In this document: positions 34,400 through 43,007 of the stretch, in pieces
Position numbering within the stretch: position 1 is the first letter of the stretch
Layout of the letters: each line of letters starts with the position of its first letter
Position numbers and translations under genes: made by a program
The notes under the pieces: generated by a model
The model's database searches: none
What the model was told of the DNA's origin: nothing
What the model saw: only the letters and a program-made list of their open reading frames with translations
Origin: Fimenecus sp051881355
GTDB taxonomy: Bacteria > Bacillota > Clostridia > Oscillospirales > Acutalibacteraceae
Length of the DNA stretch: 64,000 nt
Direction of reading: 5' to 3'
NCBI GenBank assembly: GCA_051881355.1
Contig: JBJEPS010000078.1
Span: 52,513-116,512 of the forward strand

Positions 34400-37300
34400 A
34401 TGGTGAATGTCAAACCTGTCAAGCTCGGAAGAAACACCCGTATGAGCTTCTCGAAAATCAATGAGGTTATGGATATGCCCAACCTTATCGAAATTCAGAA
34501 GAATTCGTATCAGTGGTTTTTAGACGAGGGATTAAAAGAGGTATTCCGTGATGTGGCAGACATTACGGACTATTCGGGGAACCTGGTATTAAGCTTTGTG
34601 GGTTACCGAATGGATGACACCCCCAAATACACCGTAAAAGAGTGCAAGGAGCGCGATGTGACCTACGCAGCACCCTTGCGCGTTACTGCACGTCTTTTAA
34701 ATAAGGAAACGGGCGAAATCAAAGAAAACGAAGTATATATGGGCGATTTCCCGCTGATGACCGACAGCGGTACGTTCGTCATCAACGGCGCAGAGCGCGT
34801 GATTATTTCACAGCTTGTGCGTTCGCCGAGCGTCTATTACGGTATGACGCACGACAAAACCGGTAAAGAGCTGTATACTGCGACCGTCATTCCGAACCGC
34901 GGTGCTTGGCTTGAATATGAGACGGACCAAAACGATTTGTTCTATGTCCGTATCGATAAAAACCGCAAAATCTTCATCACGACCTTTATCCGCGCTTTGG
35001 GCTTGAGCACGAATCAGGAAATCTTGGAGTTCTTCGGTTATGATGAGCGCATTAAGGCGACCTTGGAAAAGGACACCACCATCAACACCGAGCAGGCGCT
35101 GATTGAAGTGTATAAAAAACTGCGTCCCGGTGAGCCGCCGACACTGGAAACCGCACAGGCACATTTGGACGGGCTGTTCTTTGACCCGCACCGCTATGAC
35201 CTGTCACGCGTCGGTCGCTACAAATATAATAAAAAGCTCGGCATTTCCGCAAGAATTGCGGGCTTTAAGGCGAAAGAGCCGATTATCAGCAACGTAACCG
35301 GTGAAATCCTCGCCGACGCGGGCGACTATATTTCGTCCGAGCTTGCCTATCGTATCGAGCAGGCAGGCGTTAATGTTGCCGTGATTGACAACGAAGGCGA
35401 CGAGGTCAAGGTGTTCTCCAACGGAATGGTGGACATCGGTGAGTATGTGCCGATGTTTACCGAGGAAGAGCTGGAAGAGCTCGGCATCAACGAAAAGGTC
35501 AGCTTTGCGGTACTTCGCGAAGTGCTCGACAAATGCGGCGATGACAAGGACGCCCTTTCCGAGGAGCTTGCGGCGCGCTGTGACGACCTGATTCCGAAGC
35601 ACATCACCATTGACGATATTTTTGCAACGATTAACTATCTCAACTGCTTAGGGCACGGCGTCGGCACCACCGACGATATCGACCACTTGGGCAACCGCCG
35701 TATCCGTTCGGTCGGCGAGCTGTTGCAGAACCAGTTCCGTATCGGCTTCTCCCGTATGGAACGCGTGGTCAAAGAGCGTATGACATTGCAGGCGCAGGAG
35801 CCCGACAAGGTCACACCTGCGGCGCTGATTAACATTCGACCCGTGATGGCAGCGATTAAGGAATTCTTCGGTTCTTCGCCGCTGTCGCAGTTCATGGACC
35901 AGAACAACCCGCTTGCTGAATTGACGCACAAACGCCGTCTGTCGGCATTGGGTCCCGGCGGTCTGTCGCGTGACCGCGCCGGGTTTGAGGTCCGCGACGT
36001 GCATTACAGCCACTACGGTCGTATGTGCCCCGTGGAAACGCCCGAAGGTCCGAACATCGGCTTGATTTCGTATCTTGCCACCTTTGCACGCATCAATAAG
36101 TACGGCTTTATTGAAGCACCGTTCCGTAGAATCGACAAGGAAACCGGCGTGGTACTCGATGAAGTCACCTATATGACCGCAGACGTCGAGGACGATTACA
36201 AGGTCGCGCAGGCGAACGAGCCGCTTGACGAAAATAACCGTTTTGTCCGCAAAAAGGTCAATGTCCGTTACCGCGACGAGTTTATGGAGGTCGAAGCGGG
36301 CGAGGCAGACTATATGGATGTCTCCCCGAGAATGATGGTTTCCGTCGCGACCGCGATGATTCCGTTCCTTGAAAACGACGACGCGAACCGTGCCTTGATG
36401 GGCGCGAACATGCAGCGTCAGGCTGTGCCGCTTCTCAAAACCGAATCCCCGATTGTCGGTACCGGTATGGAATATCAGGCGGCGGTCGATTCGGGTACGG
36501 TCGTGCTTGCAAAACGCGCAGGTACCGTGACCAAGGTCACCGCAGATGTGATTGAGATTACTGCGGCGGACGGCACGGTTGACCATTACGACTTAATCAA
36601 ATTTATGCGTTCCAATCAGGGCACATGCGTTAACCAGCGCCCGATTGTCTCGGAGGGACAAACCGTCGAGGAAAAAGAAGTCATCGCAGACGGTCCCGCA
36701 ACCTCCAACGGCGAAATCTCGCTCGGTAAAAACGCCTTAATCGGCTTTATGACCTGGGAAGGCTACAACTACGAGGACGCCGTGCTTATCAATGAAAAAT
36801 TGGTACGCAACGATGTGTATACCTCGGTGCATATTGAAGAATACGAGCTCGAATCTCGTGACACCAAGCTCGGACCGGAGGAAATCACCCGTGATATTCC
36901 GAATGTCGGCGAGGACGCACTTGCAAACCTCGACGAAAACGGCATTATCCGCATCGGTGCAGAGGTGCACTCGGGCGATATTTTGGTCGGTAAGGTTACC
37001 CCGAAGGGCGAAACCGAGCTGACCGCAGAGGAACGTCTGCTGCGCGCCATCTTCGGCGAGAAAGCACGCGAGGTGCGCGACACCTCCTTGCGTGTGCCGC
37101 ACGGTGAATACGGTATCGTTGTAGATGTCGAAATCTTCACCCGTGAAAACAGCGACGAATTGAGCCCCGGCGTCAACCAGGTTGTCCGTTGCTATATCGC
37201 ACAGAAGCGGAAAATCTCTGTCGGCGATAAAATGGCGGGCCGCCACGGCAATAAGGGCGTTGTTTCCCGCATCTTGCCGCAGGAGGATATGCCGTTCTTA

Positions 37301-38137
37301 GATGACGGTACACCGCTTGACATTGTGCTCAATCCCTTGGGCGTTCCGTCCCGTATGAATATCGGGCAGGTTTTGGAAGTGCATTTGGGCTTTGCCTACC
37401 GCAAGCTCGGGCAAAAGATTGCCACGCCTGTTTTCGACGGTGCACACGAAGCGGATATCCGCGAAGCGCTCAAAGAAGCCGGCTACCGTGAGGACGGCAA
37501 ATCCATTTTGACCGACGGCAGAACAGGCTTGAAATTCGACAACCCGATTACGGTCGGCGTAATGTACTTCTTAAAGCTCCACCACTTGGTTGATGATAAG
37601 ATTCACGCCAGAAGCACAGGTCCGTACTCCCTGGTTACGCAGCAGCCGTTGGGCGGTAAAGCGCAGTTCGGCGGTCAGCGTTTCGGTGAAATGGAAGTTT
37701 GGGCACTGGAAGCTTACGGCGCGGCTTATACCTTGCAGGAGATTCTGACCATCAAGTCCGACGATATTGTCGGTCGTGTCAAGACCTATGAGTCTATCGT
37801 GAAGGGCTTAAATGTCCCGCAGCCGGGTATTCCCGAATCCTTCAAGGTTTTGATTAAGGAACTGCAATCCTTGGCACTCGATGTGAAGGTGCTCGATAAA
37901 GACGGCGAGGAAATTGACCTGCGCCAAACCTTCGAGGACGAAATTAACGATGTCGGTGCAGTTATCAGCGAAGAGGACACTTTGAATACCGACGTTGTGA
38001 ATGATGTCACGCTCGATGACGGGTATGTTGCGGATGAAGACGCGGAAAAAGAACTCGGCGAGGACGCGTTCAATGATTATTTGGACGACGAGGAGGAAGA
38101 TTTCTCCGGCGACGAGTTGATGGATGAAGAATTCTAA
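34400..38137 (+). CDS. rpoB: RNA polymerase beta subunit
   Basis: A 1245-residue beta subunit. The rifampicin region reads FFGSSPLSQFMDQNNPLAE and THKRRLSALGPGG; the key Asp, His and Ser positions (E. coli 516, 526, 531) are wild type, while the residue equivalent to Gln510 is Pro. Downstream are PVETPEGPNIGLI, GDKMAGRHGNKGVVS and the C-terminal KAQFGGQRFGEMEVWALEAY. The tail is strongly acidic. ATG 34400 is used; a GTG four codons earlier overlaps the GGAGAG binding site. The gene is not preceded by rplJL here. Confidence 0.98.
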   Translation: MVNVKPVKLGRNTRMSFSKINEVMDMPNLIEIQKNSYQWFLDEGLKEVFRDVADITDYSGNLVLSFVGYRMDDTPKYTVKECKERDVTYAAPLRVTARLLNKETGEIKENEVYMGDFPLMTDSGTFVINGAERVIISQLVRSPSVYYGMTHDKTGKELYTATVIPNRGAWLEYETDQNDLFYVRIDKNRKIFITTFIRALGLSTNQEILEFFGYDERIKATLEKDTTINTEQALIEVYKKLRPGEPPTLETAQAHLDGLFFDPHRYDLSRVGRYKYNKKLGISARIAGFKAKEPIISNVTGEILADAGDYISSELAYRIEQAGVNVAVIDNEGDEVKVFSNGMVDIGEYVPMFTEEELEELGINEKVSFAVLREVLDKCGDDKDALSEELAARCDDLIPKHITIDDIFATINYLNCLGHGVGTTDDIDHLGNRRIRSVGELLQNQFRIGFSRMERVVKERMTLQAQEPDKVTPAALINIRPVMAAIKEFFGSSPLSQFMDQNNPLAELTHKRRLSALGPGGLSRDRAGFEVRDVHYSHYGRMCPVETPEGPNIGLISYLATFARINKYGFIEAPFRRIDKETGVVLDEVTYMTADVEDDYKVAQANEPLDENNRFVRKKVNVRYRDEFMEVEAGEADYMDVSPRMMVSVATAMIPFLENDDANRALMGANMQRQAVPLLKTESPIVGTGMEYQAAVDSGTVVLAKRAGTVTKVTADVIEITAADGTVDHYDLIKFMRSNQGTCVNQRPIVSEGQTVEEKEVIADGPATSNGEISLGKNALIGFMTWEGYNYEDAVLINEKLVRNDVYTSVHIEEYELESRDTKLGPEEITRDIPNVGEDALANLDENGIIRIGAEVHSGDILVGKVTPKGETELTAEERLLRAIFGEKAREVRDTSLRVPHGEYGIVVDVEIFTRENSDELSPGVNQVVRCYIAQKRKISVGDKMAGRHGNKGVVSRILPQEDMPFLDDGTPLDIVLNPLGVPSRMNIGQVLEVHLGFAYRKLGQKIATPVFDGAHEADIREALKEAGYREDGKSILTDGRTGLKFDNPITVGVMYFLKLHHLVDDKIHARSTGPYSLVTQQPLGGKAQFGGQRFGEMEVWALEAYGAAYTLQEILTIKSDDIVGRVKTYESIVKGLNVPQPGIPESFKVLIKELQSLALDVKVLDKDGEEIDLRQTFEDEINDVGAVISEEDTLNTDVVNDVTLDDGYVADEDAEKELGEDAFNDYLDDEEEDFSGDELMDEEF

Positions 38138-38187
38138 CCGTTCGCAGCTTTGTTTCGTGCACTGATTAAGGAAGAAGGTACTGACAG

Positions 38188-41100
38188 ATGGAAAATATAT
38201 CATTTGAATCAATCAAAATCGGTCTTGCCTCGCCCGACCAGATTCGTGAATGGTCCTACGGCGAAGTCAAAAAGCCCGAAACCATAAACTACCGTACTTT
38301 GAAACCCGAGCGCGACGGTCTTTATTGCGAACGCATTTTCGGGCCGACAAAGGACTGGGAGTGCCACTGCGGCAAATATAAGCGGATTCGCTACAAAGGC
38401 AAGGTCTGCGAGCGTTGCGGCGTGGAAATCACCAAATCCAAGGTGCGCCGTGAACGCATGGGGCACATTGAATTGGTTGCGCCCGTTTCGCACATTTGGT
38501 ATTTCAAGGGGATTCCGTCGAGAATGGGTCTGATTTTGGATATTTCTCCGCGTGACCTTGAAAAGGTGCTGTATTTTGCAAAATACATTGTTACCGACCC
38601 CGGCGACACGGAATTGACCAAAATGCAGATTCTTTCCGAGAAAGAATACCTCGATATGCGCGAAAAATACGAGGACGATTTTAAAGCAGGTATGGGTGCG
38701 GAAGCGATCAAAATCCTGTTAGAAGAAATCGATGTGGACGCGCTCAGCGCACAGCTTCGTGAGGAGCTTGCTGACGCCACCGGGCAAAAGAAAACCCGTA
38801 TTCTTAAGCGCTTGGAGGTTGCCGAAGCGTTTAAGCAGTCGGGCAACCGCCCCGAATGGATGGTTTTGGACGTCCTGCCGGTCATTCCGCCCGATATTCG
38901 CCCGATGGTCCAACTTGACGGCGGTCGTTTTGCAACCTCGGACTTAAATGACCTGTACAGACGCGTAATCAATCGTAACAATCGTTTGAAGAGACTGTTG
39001 GAGCTGAACGCGCCCGAAATCATTATCCGCAACGAAAAAAGAATGTTGCAGGAAGCCGTTGACGCGCTGATTGACAACGGCAGACGCGGCAGACCGGTGA
39101 CAGGTCCCAACAACCGCGCTTTAAAATCGCTTTCCGATATGCTCAAAGGTAAGCAAGGTCGTTTCCGTCAAAACCTGTTAGGTAAGCGTGTTGACTATTC
39201 CGGTCGTTCGGTTATCGTGGTCGGCCCCGAACTGAAGATTTATCAGTGCGGTCTGCCGAAAGAAATGGCATTGGAACTGTTTAAACCCTTTGTTATGAAG
39301 CGTTTGGTGGAAACCGGTGTTGCCGGAAACATCAAATCCGCCCGTAAAATGGTGGAGCGCTCCAAAACTGAGGTTTGGGACGCTTTGGAAGTGGTCATTA
39401 AAGACCACCCCGTGATGCTCAACCGCGCGCCGACCTTGCACAGACTCGGTATTCAAGCGTTTGAACCTGTTTTGGTCGAGGGCAGAGCCATTAAGCTCCA
39501 CCCGTTGTGCTGTACCGCATTTAACGCGGACTTCGACGGCGACCAAATGGCGGTGCACGTACCGCTTTCCGCAGAAGCACAGGCAGAAGCAAGACTGCTG
39601 ATGCTTGCCGCGAACAACCTGTTAAAGCCCTCCGACGGGAAACCCGTTGCCGTGCCCACGCAGGATATGATTCTCGGCTCGTATTATTTGACGATGGATA
39701 AGGACGACGACCCGGGCAACGGCAAGGTGTTTACCGGTTTTGACGAAGCAGTTATGGCTTACGATGAAGGCTATATCGGGCTGCATTCGAAAATCAAGGT
39801 GCGTATGACGAAGGAAATCGACGGCGAAATCCGTTCGGAGCTTCTCGATACCACCCTCGGTAAAATTATTTTCAACAATCCCATTCCGCAGGATTTGGGC
39901 TTTGTAGATAGAAGCGACCCTGCCAATGCGTTTAAATTAGAGGTGGATTTCCTCGTCAACAAAAAGACGCTTGGGCAGATTATCGACAAGTGCATTAAGG
40001 TGCACGGCGTAACCGTCGCCGCCGAAATGCTGGATAAAATCAAGGCACAGGGCTACAAGTATTCCACCAAGAGCGGTATCACCGTTGCGGTTTGCGACGC
40101 GACCATTCCGCCGCAGAAAGAGGAATTGCTGCAAAAGGCAGAGGAACGCGTCGATGCCATCACCGCCAACTACAAAATGGGCTTGATGAGCAACGCAGAA
40201 CGCTCCAAATCCATCATCAAGGTTTGGGAGGAGTGCACCAATAAGGTCGCCCAGGGCTTGAAAGACAACCTCGGCAAAGAGAATCCCATTTATATGATGG
40301 TTGACTCCGGTGCGCGTGGTTCGGAAAGCCAGCTGCGTCAGCTTGCCGGTATGCGCGGTCTTATCGCGAACACGGCAGGTAAAACGATTGAAGTCCCGAT
40401 TCGTGCAAACTACCGCGAGGGCTTGAATGTTCTCGAATACTTCATTTCTTCGCGCGGTGCACGTAAAGGCTTGGCGGATACCGCACTTCGTACTGCGGAC
40501 TCCGGTTATCTGACCAGACGTCTGGTTGACGTTTCGCAGGACGTGATTATCCGTGAAGAGGATTGCCACTGCCACGACGGCATTGAGGTTTACGACATCA
40601 CCGACGGCAAGGAAATGATTGAGCCTTTGAAAGAACGCTTGACCGGTCGTTATCTGTTGGAGGATTTCGTTGACGAAACCACCGGCGAACTGATTCATTC
40701 CAAAGACGAAATGATGACCGAAGATGTTGCCGAAAAAATTGCGGATTTGGTCAATGCCCGTGAAAATCCGGAGGACCGCCGCATCAAGATTCGTTCGCTG
40801 TTGACCTGTGAGTCCGAGCACGGCGTCTGCATTAAGTGCTACGGCTCGAATCTGGCAACCGGCGAGCCTGTCACCGTCGGCGAAGCGGTCGGCATTATCG
40901 CCGCACAGTCCATCGGTGAACCCGGTACACAGTTGACGATGCGTACCTTCCATACCGGCGGTATCGCGTCGAGCCAGGATATTACACAAGGTTTACCGCG
41001 TGTTGAAGAACTGTTTGAGGCGAGAAAACCGAAAACACTCGCGATTCTTGCTGAAATTGACGGTCGCCTTTCGTTCCGCGAAATCAAAAAGAACGAGCAT

Positions 41101-41775
41101 ATCGTCATTACCAACGACGAGACTGCCGACGAGAGAAGCTATTTGATTCCGTACGGCTTCCGTAAACGGTTCAATACCGAAACCGATGCCGACGGCAACC
41201 CGATTTATGTTAAGAAGGGGACAGCGCTCACCGAGGGCTCGCCCAATCCGCATGATATTCTCGCGATTAACGGCGTCAATGCAGTGCATGATTATCTGAT
41301 TAAAGAAGTACAGCGCACCTACCGTATGCAGGGTGTTGATATCAACGATAAGCATATTGAAGTTATCGTGCGTCAGATGATGCGTAAACTCAAAGTTGAC
41401 GAACCCGGTTCGACTTCGCTGTTGCCCGGTGCCACCGTGGAAAAGAACGAGTTTGCCTATGCCAACCGTGAAGCGGAACAGTATGCGCAAGAACACGGCA
41501 CGGAATTTGTGCCTGCGACTTGCTCGCCGGTACTGCTCGGTATTACCAAAGCCTCATTGGCAACCGATTCGTTCCTGTCGGCGGCTTCCTTCCAGGAGAC
41601 CACCCGCGTGCTGACTGACGCCGCCATTAAGGGCAAGGTTGACCCGCTGATGGGCTTGAAAGAAAATGTTATCATCGGGAAGCTGTTGCCGTCCGGCACG
41701 GGTATGAAATGCTACAGCAATGTAGAATTAGAACCTGCAGCCGAAGAAACCGACGACGAAGAGGTTACCGCATAA
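38188..41775 (+). CDS. rpoC: RNA polymerase beta' subunit
   Basis: A 1195-residue beta' subunit that supplies the catalytic magnesium site NADFDGDQMAVH. The N-terminal zinc site shows CHCGKYK and CERCGVEITKSKVRRERMGH; the second shows CHCHDG, CESEHGVCIKC. The bridge-helix and trigger-loop regions are intact (TMRTFHTGGIA). It begins 50 bases after rpoB; GAAGGTACTGACAG precedes the ATG. Its stop is followed by a new promoter for the ribosomal genes. Confidence 0.98.
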   Translation: MENISFESIKIGLASPDQIREWSYGEVKKPETINYRTLKPERDGLYCERIFGPTKDWECHCGKYKRIRYKGKVCERCGVEITKSKVRRERMGHIELVAPVSHIWYFKGIPSRMGLILDISPRDLEKVLYFAKYIVTDPGDTELTKMQILSEKEYLDMREKYEDDFKAGMGAEAIKILLEEIDVDALSAQLREELADATGQKKTRILKRLEVAEAFKQSGNRPEWMVLDVLPVIPPDIRPMVQLDGGRFATSDLNDLYRRVINRNNRLKRLLELNAPEIIIRNEKRMLQEAVDALIDNGRRGRPVTGPNNRALKSLSDMLKGKQGRFRQNLLGKRVDYSGRSVIVVGPELKIYQCGLPKEMALELFKPFVMKRLVETGVAGNIKSARKMVERSKTEVWDALEVVIKDHPVMLNRAPTLHRLGIQAFEPVLVEGRAIKLHPLCCTAFNADFDGDQMAVHVPLSAEAQAEARLLMLAANNLLKPSDGKPVAVPTQDMILGSYYLTMDKDDDPGNGKVFTGFDEAVMAYDEGYIGLHSKIKVRMTKEIDGEIRSELLDTTLGKIIFNNPIPQDLGFVDRSDPANAFKLEVDFLVNKKTLGQIIDKCIKVHGVTVAAEMLDKIKAQGYKYSTKSGITVAVCDATIPPQKEELLQKAEERVDAITANYKMGLMSNAERSKSIIKVWEECTNKVAQGLKDNLGKENPIYMMVDSGARGSESQLRQLAGMRGLIANTAGKTIEVPIRANYREGLNVLEYFISSRGARKGLADTALRTADSGYLTRRLVDVSQDVIIREEDCHCHDGIEVYDITDGKEMIEPLKERLTGRYLLEDFVDETTGELIHSKDEMMTEDVAEKIADLVNARENPEDRRIKIRSLLTCESEHGVCIKCYGSNLATGEPVTVGEAVGIIAAQSIGEPGTQLTMRTFHTGGIASSQDITQGLPRVEELFEARKPKTLAILAEIDGRLSFREIKKNEHIVITNDETADERSYLIPYGFRKRFNTETDADGNPIYVKKGTALTEGSPNPHDILAINGVNAVHDYLIKEVQRTYRMQGVDINDKHIEVIVRQMMRKLKVDEPGSTSLLPGATVEKNEFAYANREAEQYAQEHGTEFVPATCSPVLLGITKASLATDSFLSAASFQETTRVLTDAAIKGKVDPLMGLKENVIIGKLLPSGTGMKCYSNVELEPAAEETDDEEVTA

Positions 41776-41793
41776 CAATTTTTGTAAAAAGGC

Positions 41794-41823
41794 TTGACAA
41801 GGTAAGGTTTTCAGTGCTAAAAT
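41794..41823 (+). promoter_or_regulatory. rpsL promoter with flanking inverted repeat
   Basis: TTGACA (41794-41799) and TAAAAT (41818-41823) are 18 bases apart. The 9-base CAAGGTAAG and its inverse CTTACCTTG bracket the -10 element (41798-41806 and 41824-41832). Confidence 0.7.
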
Positions 41824-41836
41824 CTTACCTTGTGTG

Positions 41837-41879
41837 AGCAAAGCGAACATCTTTTTTCAAAAGAGATGTCCGCTTTGCT
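41837..41879 (+). promoter_or_regulatory. Strong leader hairpin before rpsL
   Basis: AGCAAAGCGAACATCT pairs with AGATGTCCGCTTTGCT (one mismatch) around a short TTTTTCAAA-type loop, followed at 41880-41892 by a second small hairpin GACAC-GTGTC. There is no T tract after the stem, so it looks like a translational or RNA-stability element and not a terminator. Confidence 0.65.
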
Positions 41880-41922
41880 GACACGCTGTGTCAAAAATTA
41901 TTTTAAAAAGGAGGAAAATGAC

Positions 41923-42345
41923 TTGCCAACCTTTAACCAACTTGTTCGCAACGGCAGACAGACACTCGAAAAGAAATCGAAGGCTCCGGCACTTGGGAAA
42001 GGTCTTAACTCGAAAAAGAATGTTATGACCGACAACGCTTCTCCGCAAAAGCGCGGCGTTTGCACCGTCGTCAAAACCGACACCCCGAAAAAGCCGAACT
42101 CTGCACTTCGTAAGCTTGCCAGAGTGCGTCTTACGAACGGAATCGAAGTTTCCGCTTACATTCCGGGCGTAGGTCACAATCTGCAGGAACACAGTGTTGT
42201 GCTCATCAGAGGCGGCCGTGTGAAGGACCTTCCCGGTGTGCGTTACCACATCATTCGCGGTACGCTCGACACCCAGGGCGTTAACGGCAGAATGCAGGCC
42301 CGTTCCAAATACGGTGCAAAGCGTCCGAAGAGCGCCAAGAAATAA
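41923..42345 (+). CDS. rpsL: 30S ribosomal protein S12
   Basis: A 140-residue S12 that starts at TTG (MPTFNQLVRNGRQTLEKK), 8 bases after AAGGAGG; longer in-frame reading to 41830 only extends through the leader hairpin. The Firmicutes-type insertion (GKGLNSKKNVMTDNAS) precedes PQKRGVCTVV. The streptomycin-related Lys residues in TPKKPNSALRK and GRVKDLPGVRYH are wild type. The Asp in RVKDLPG is the site modified by RimO, which is encoded at 16020. It heads the str ribosomal set rpsL-rpsG-fusA-tuf. Confidence 0.97.
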   Translation: MPTFNQLVRNGRQTLEKKSKAPALGKGLNSKKNVMTDNASPQKRGVCTVVKTDTPKKPNSALRKLARVRLTNGIEVSAYIPGVGHNLQEHSVVLIRGGRVKDLPGVRYHIIRGTLDTQGVNGRMQARSKYGAKRPKSAKK

Positions 42346-42402
42346 GACTTTTTCGTAAGTCTTACCCAAAAAACGACAGAATCTACTTGCAAAGGTTTAC
42401 CG

Positions 42403-42439
42403 ATGCAGGGTTATACTATATATAGTCTGACCTTCTGCA
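42403..42439 (+). promoter_or_regulatory. Hairpin in the rpsL-rpsG spacer
   Basis: ATGCAG and CTGCAT enclose GG...CC and the perfect 12-base palindrome ACTATATATAGT, so the spacer folds into one long imperfect hairpin. TTGCAA at 42387 with TATACT at 42412 might form a weak promoter, so either an RNA element or an operator is possible. Confidence 0.5.
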
Positions 42440-42503
42440 TGGACACCACGGGGTTTTGTCACCGAGTACCTATGATATCATTCTTATGAAGGAGGGAAGC
42501 GTT

Positions 42504-42974
42504 GTGCCAAGAAGAGGCCAGATTGCAAAACGTGACGTTTTGCCCGATCCGCTTTACAATTCCAAGTTGGTCACCAGATTGATCAACAGCGTTATGCTCG
42601 ACGGTAAAAAGGGTGTTGCCCAGAAAATCGTCTATGACGCATTCAACATCATCGCTGAACAGACGGGTAAAGACCCGTTAGAGGTTTTTGAAAATGCGAT
42701 GGAAAATGTTATGCCTGTATTAGAGGTTAAGGCTCGCCGTGTCGGCGGTGCGACCTATCAGGTGCCGATTGAAGTCCGTCCCGAAAGAAGAGAAACCCTC
42801 GGGCTTCGTTGGATTACTTTGTATGCGCGTCAGCGTTCCGAGCGCACGATGAAAGAGCGTCTTGCGAACGAAATTATGGATGCCGTAAACCAGACCGGTT
42901 CTGCATTCAAAAAGCGCGAAGATACACACAAGATGGCAGAAGCCAACAAGGCATTTGCCCATTTCAGATGGTAA
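42504..42974 (+). CDS. rpsG: 30S ribosomal protein S7
   Basis: A 156-residue S7 with the standard length. It starts at GTG (VPRRGQIAKRDVLPDPLYNS) after AAGGAGGGAAGCGTT; an in-frame frame open to 42456 is not needed. Core blocks are KLVTRLINSVMLDGKKG, GGATYQVPIEVRPERRE and the C-terminal THKMAEANKAFAHFRW. It is separated from rpsL by a 158-base structured spacer, longer than usual, and followed after 33 bases by fusA. Confidence 0.97.
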   Translation: MPRRGQIAKRDVLPDPLYNSKLVTRLINSVMLDGKKGVAQKIVYDAFNIIAEQTGKDPLEVFENAMENVMPVLEVKARRVGGATYQVPIEVRPERRETLGLRWITLYARQRSERTMKERLANEIMDAVNQTGSAFKKREDTHKMAEANKAFAHFRW

Positions 42975-43007
42975 TTACAGCCGTTTTTATAAGGTTTGGA
43001 GGATGTT

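Noticed and set aside
35648..36586. Open frames opposite rpoB (312 residues) and opposite rpoC (39937-40989).
   Set aside because: Antisense shadows of conserved genes; Arg/His-rich translations without family features.
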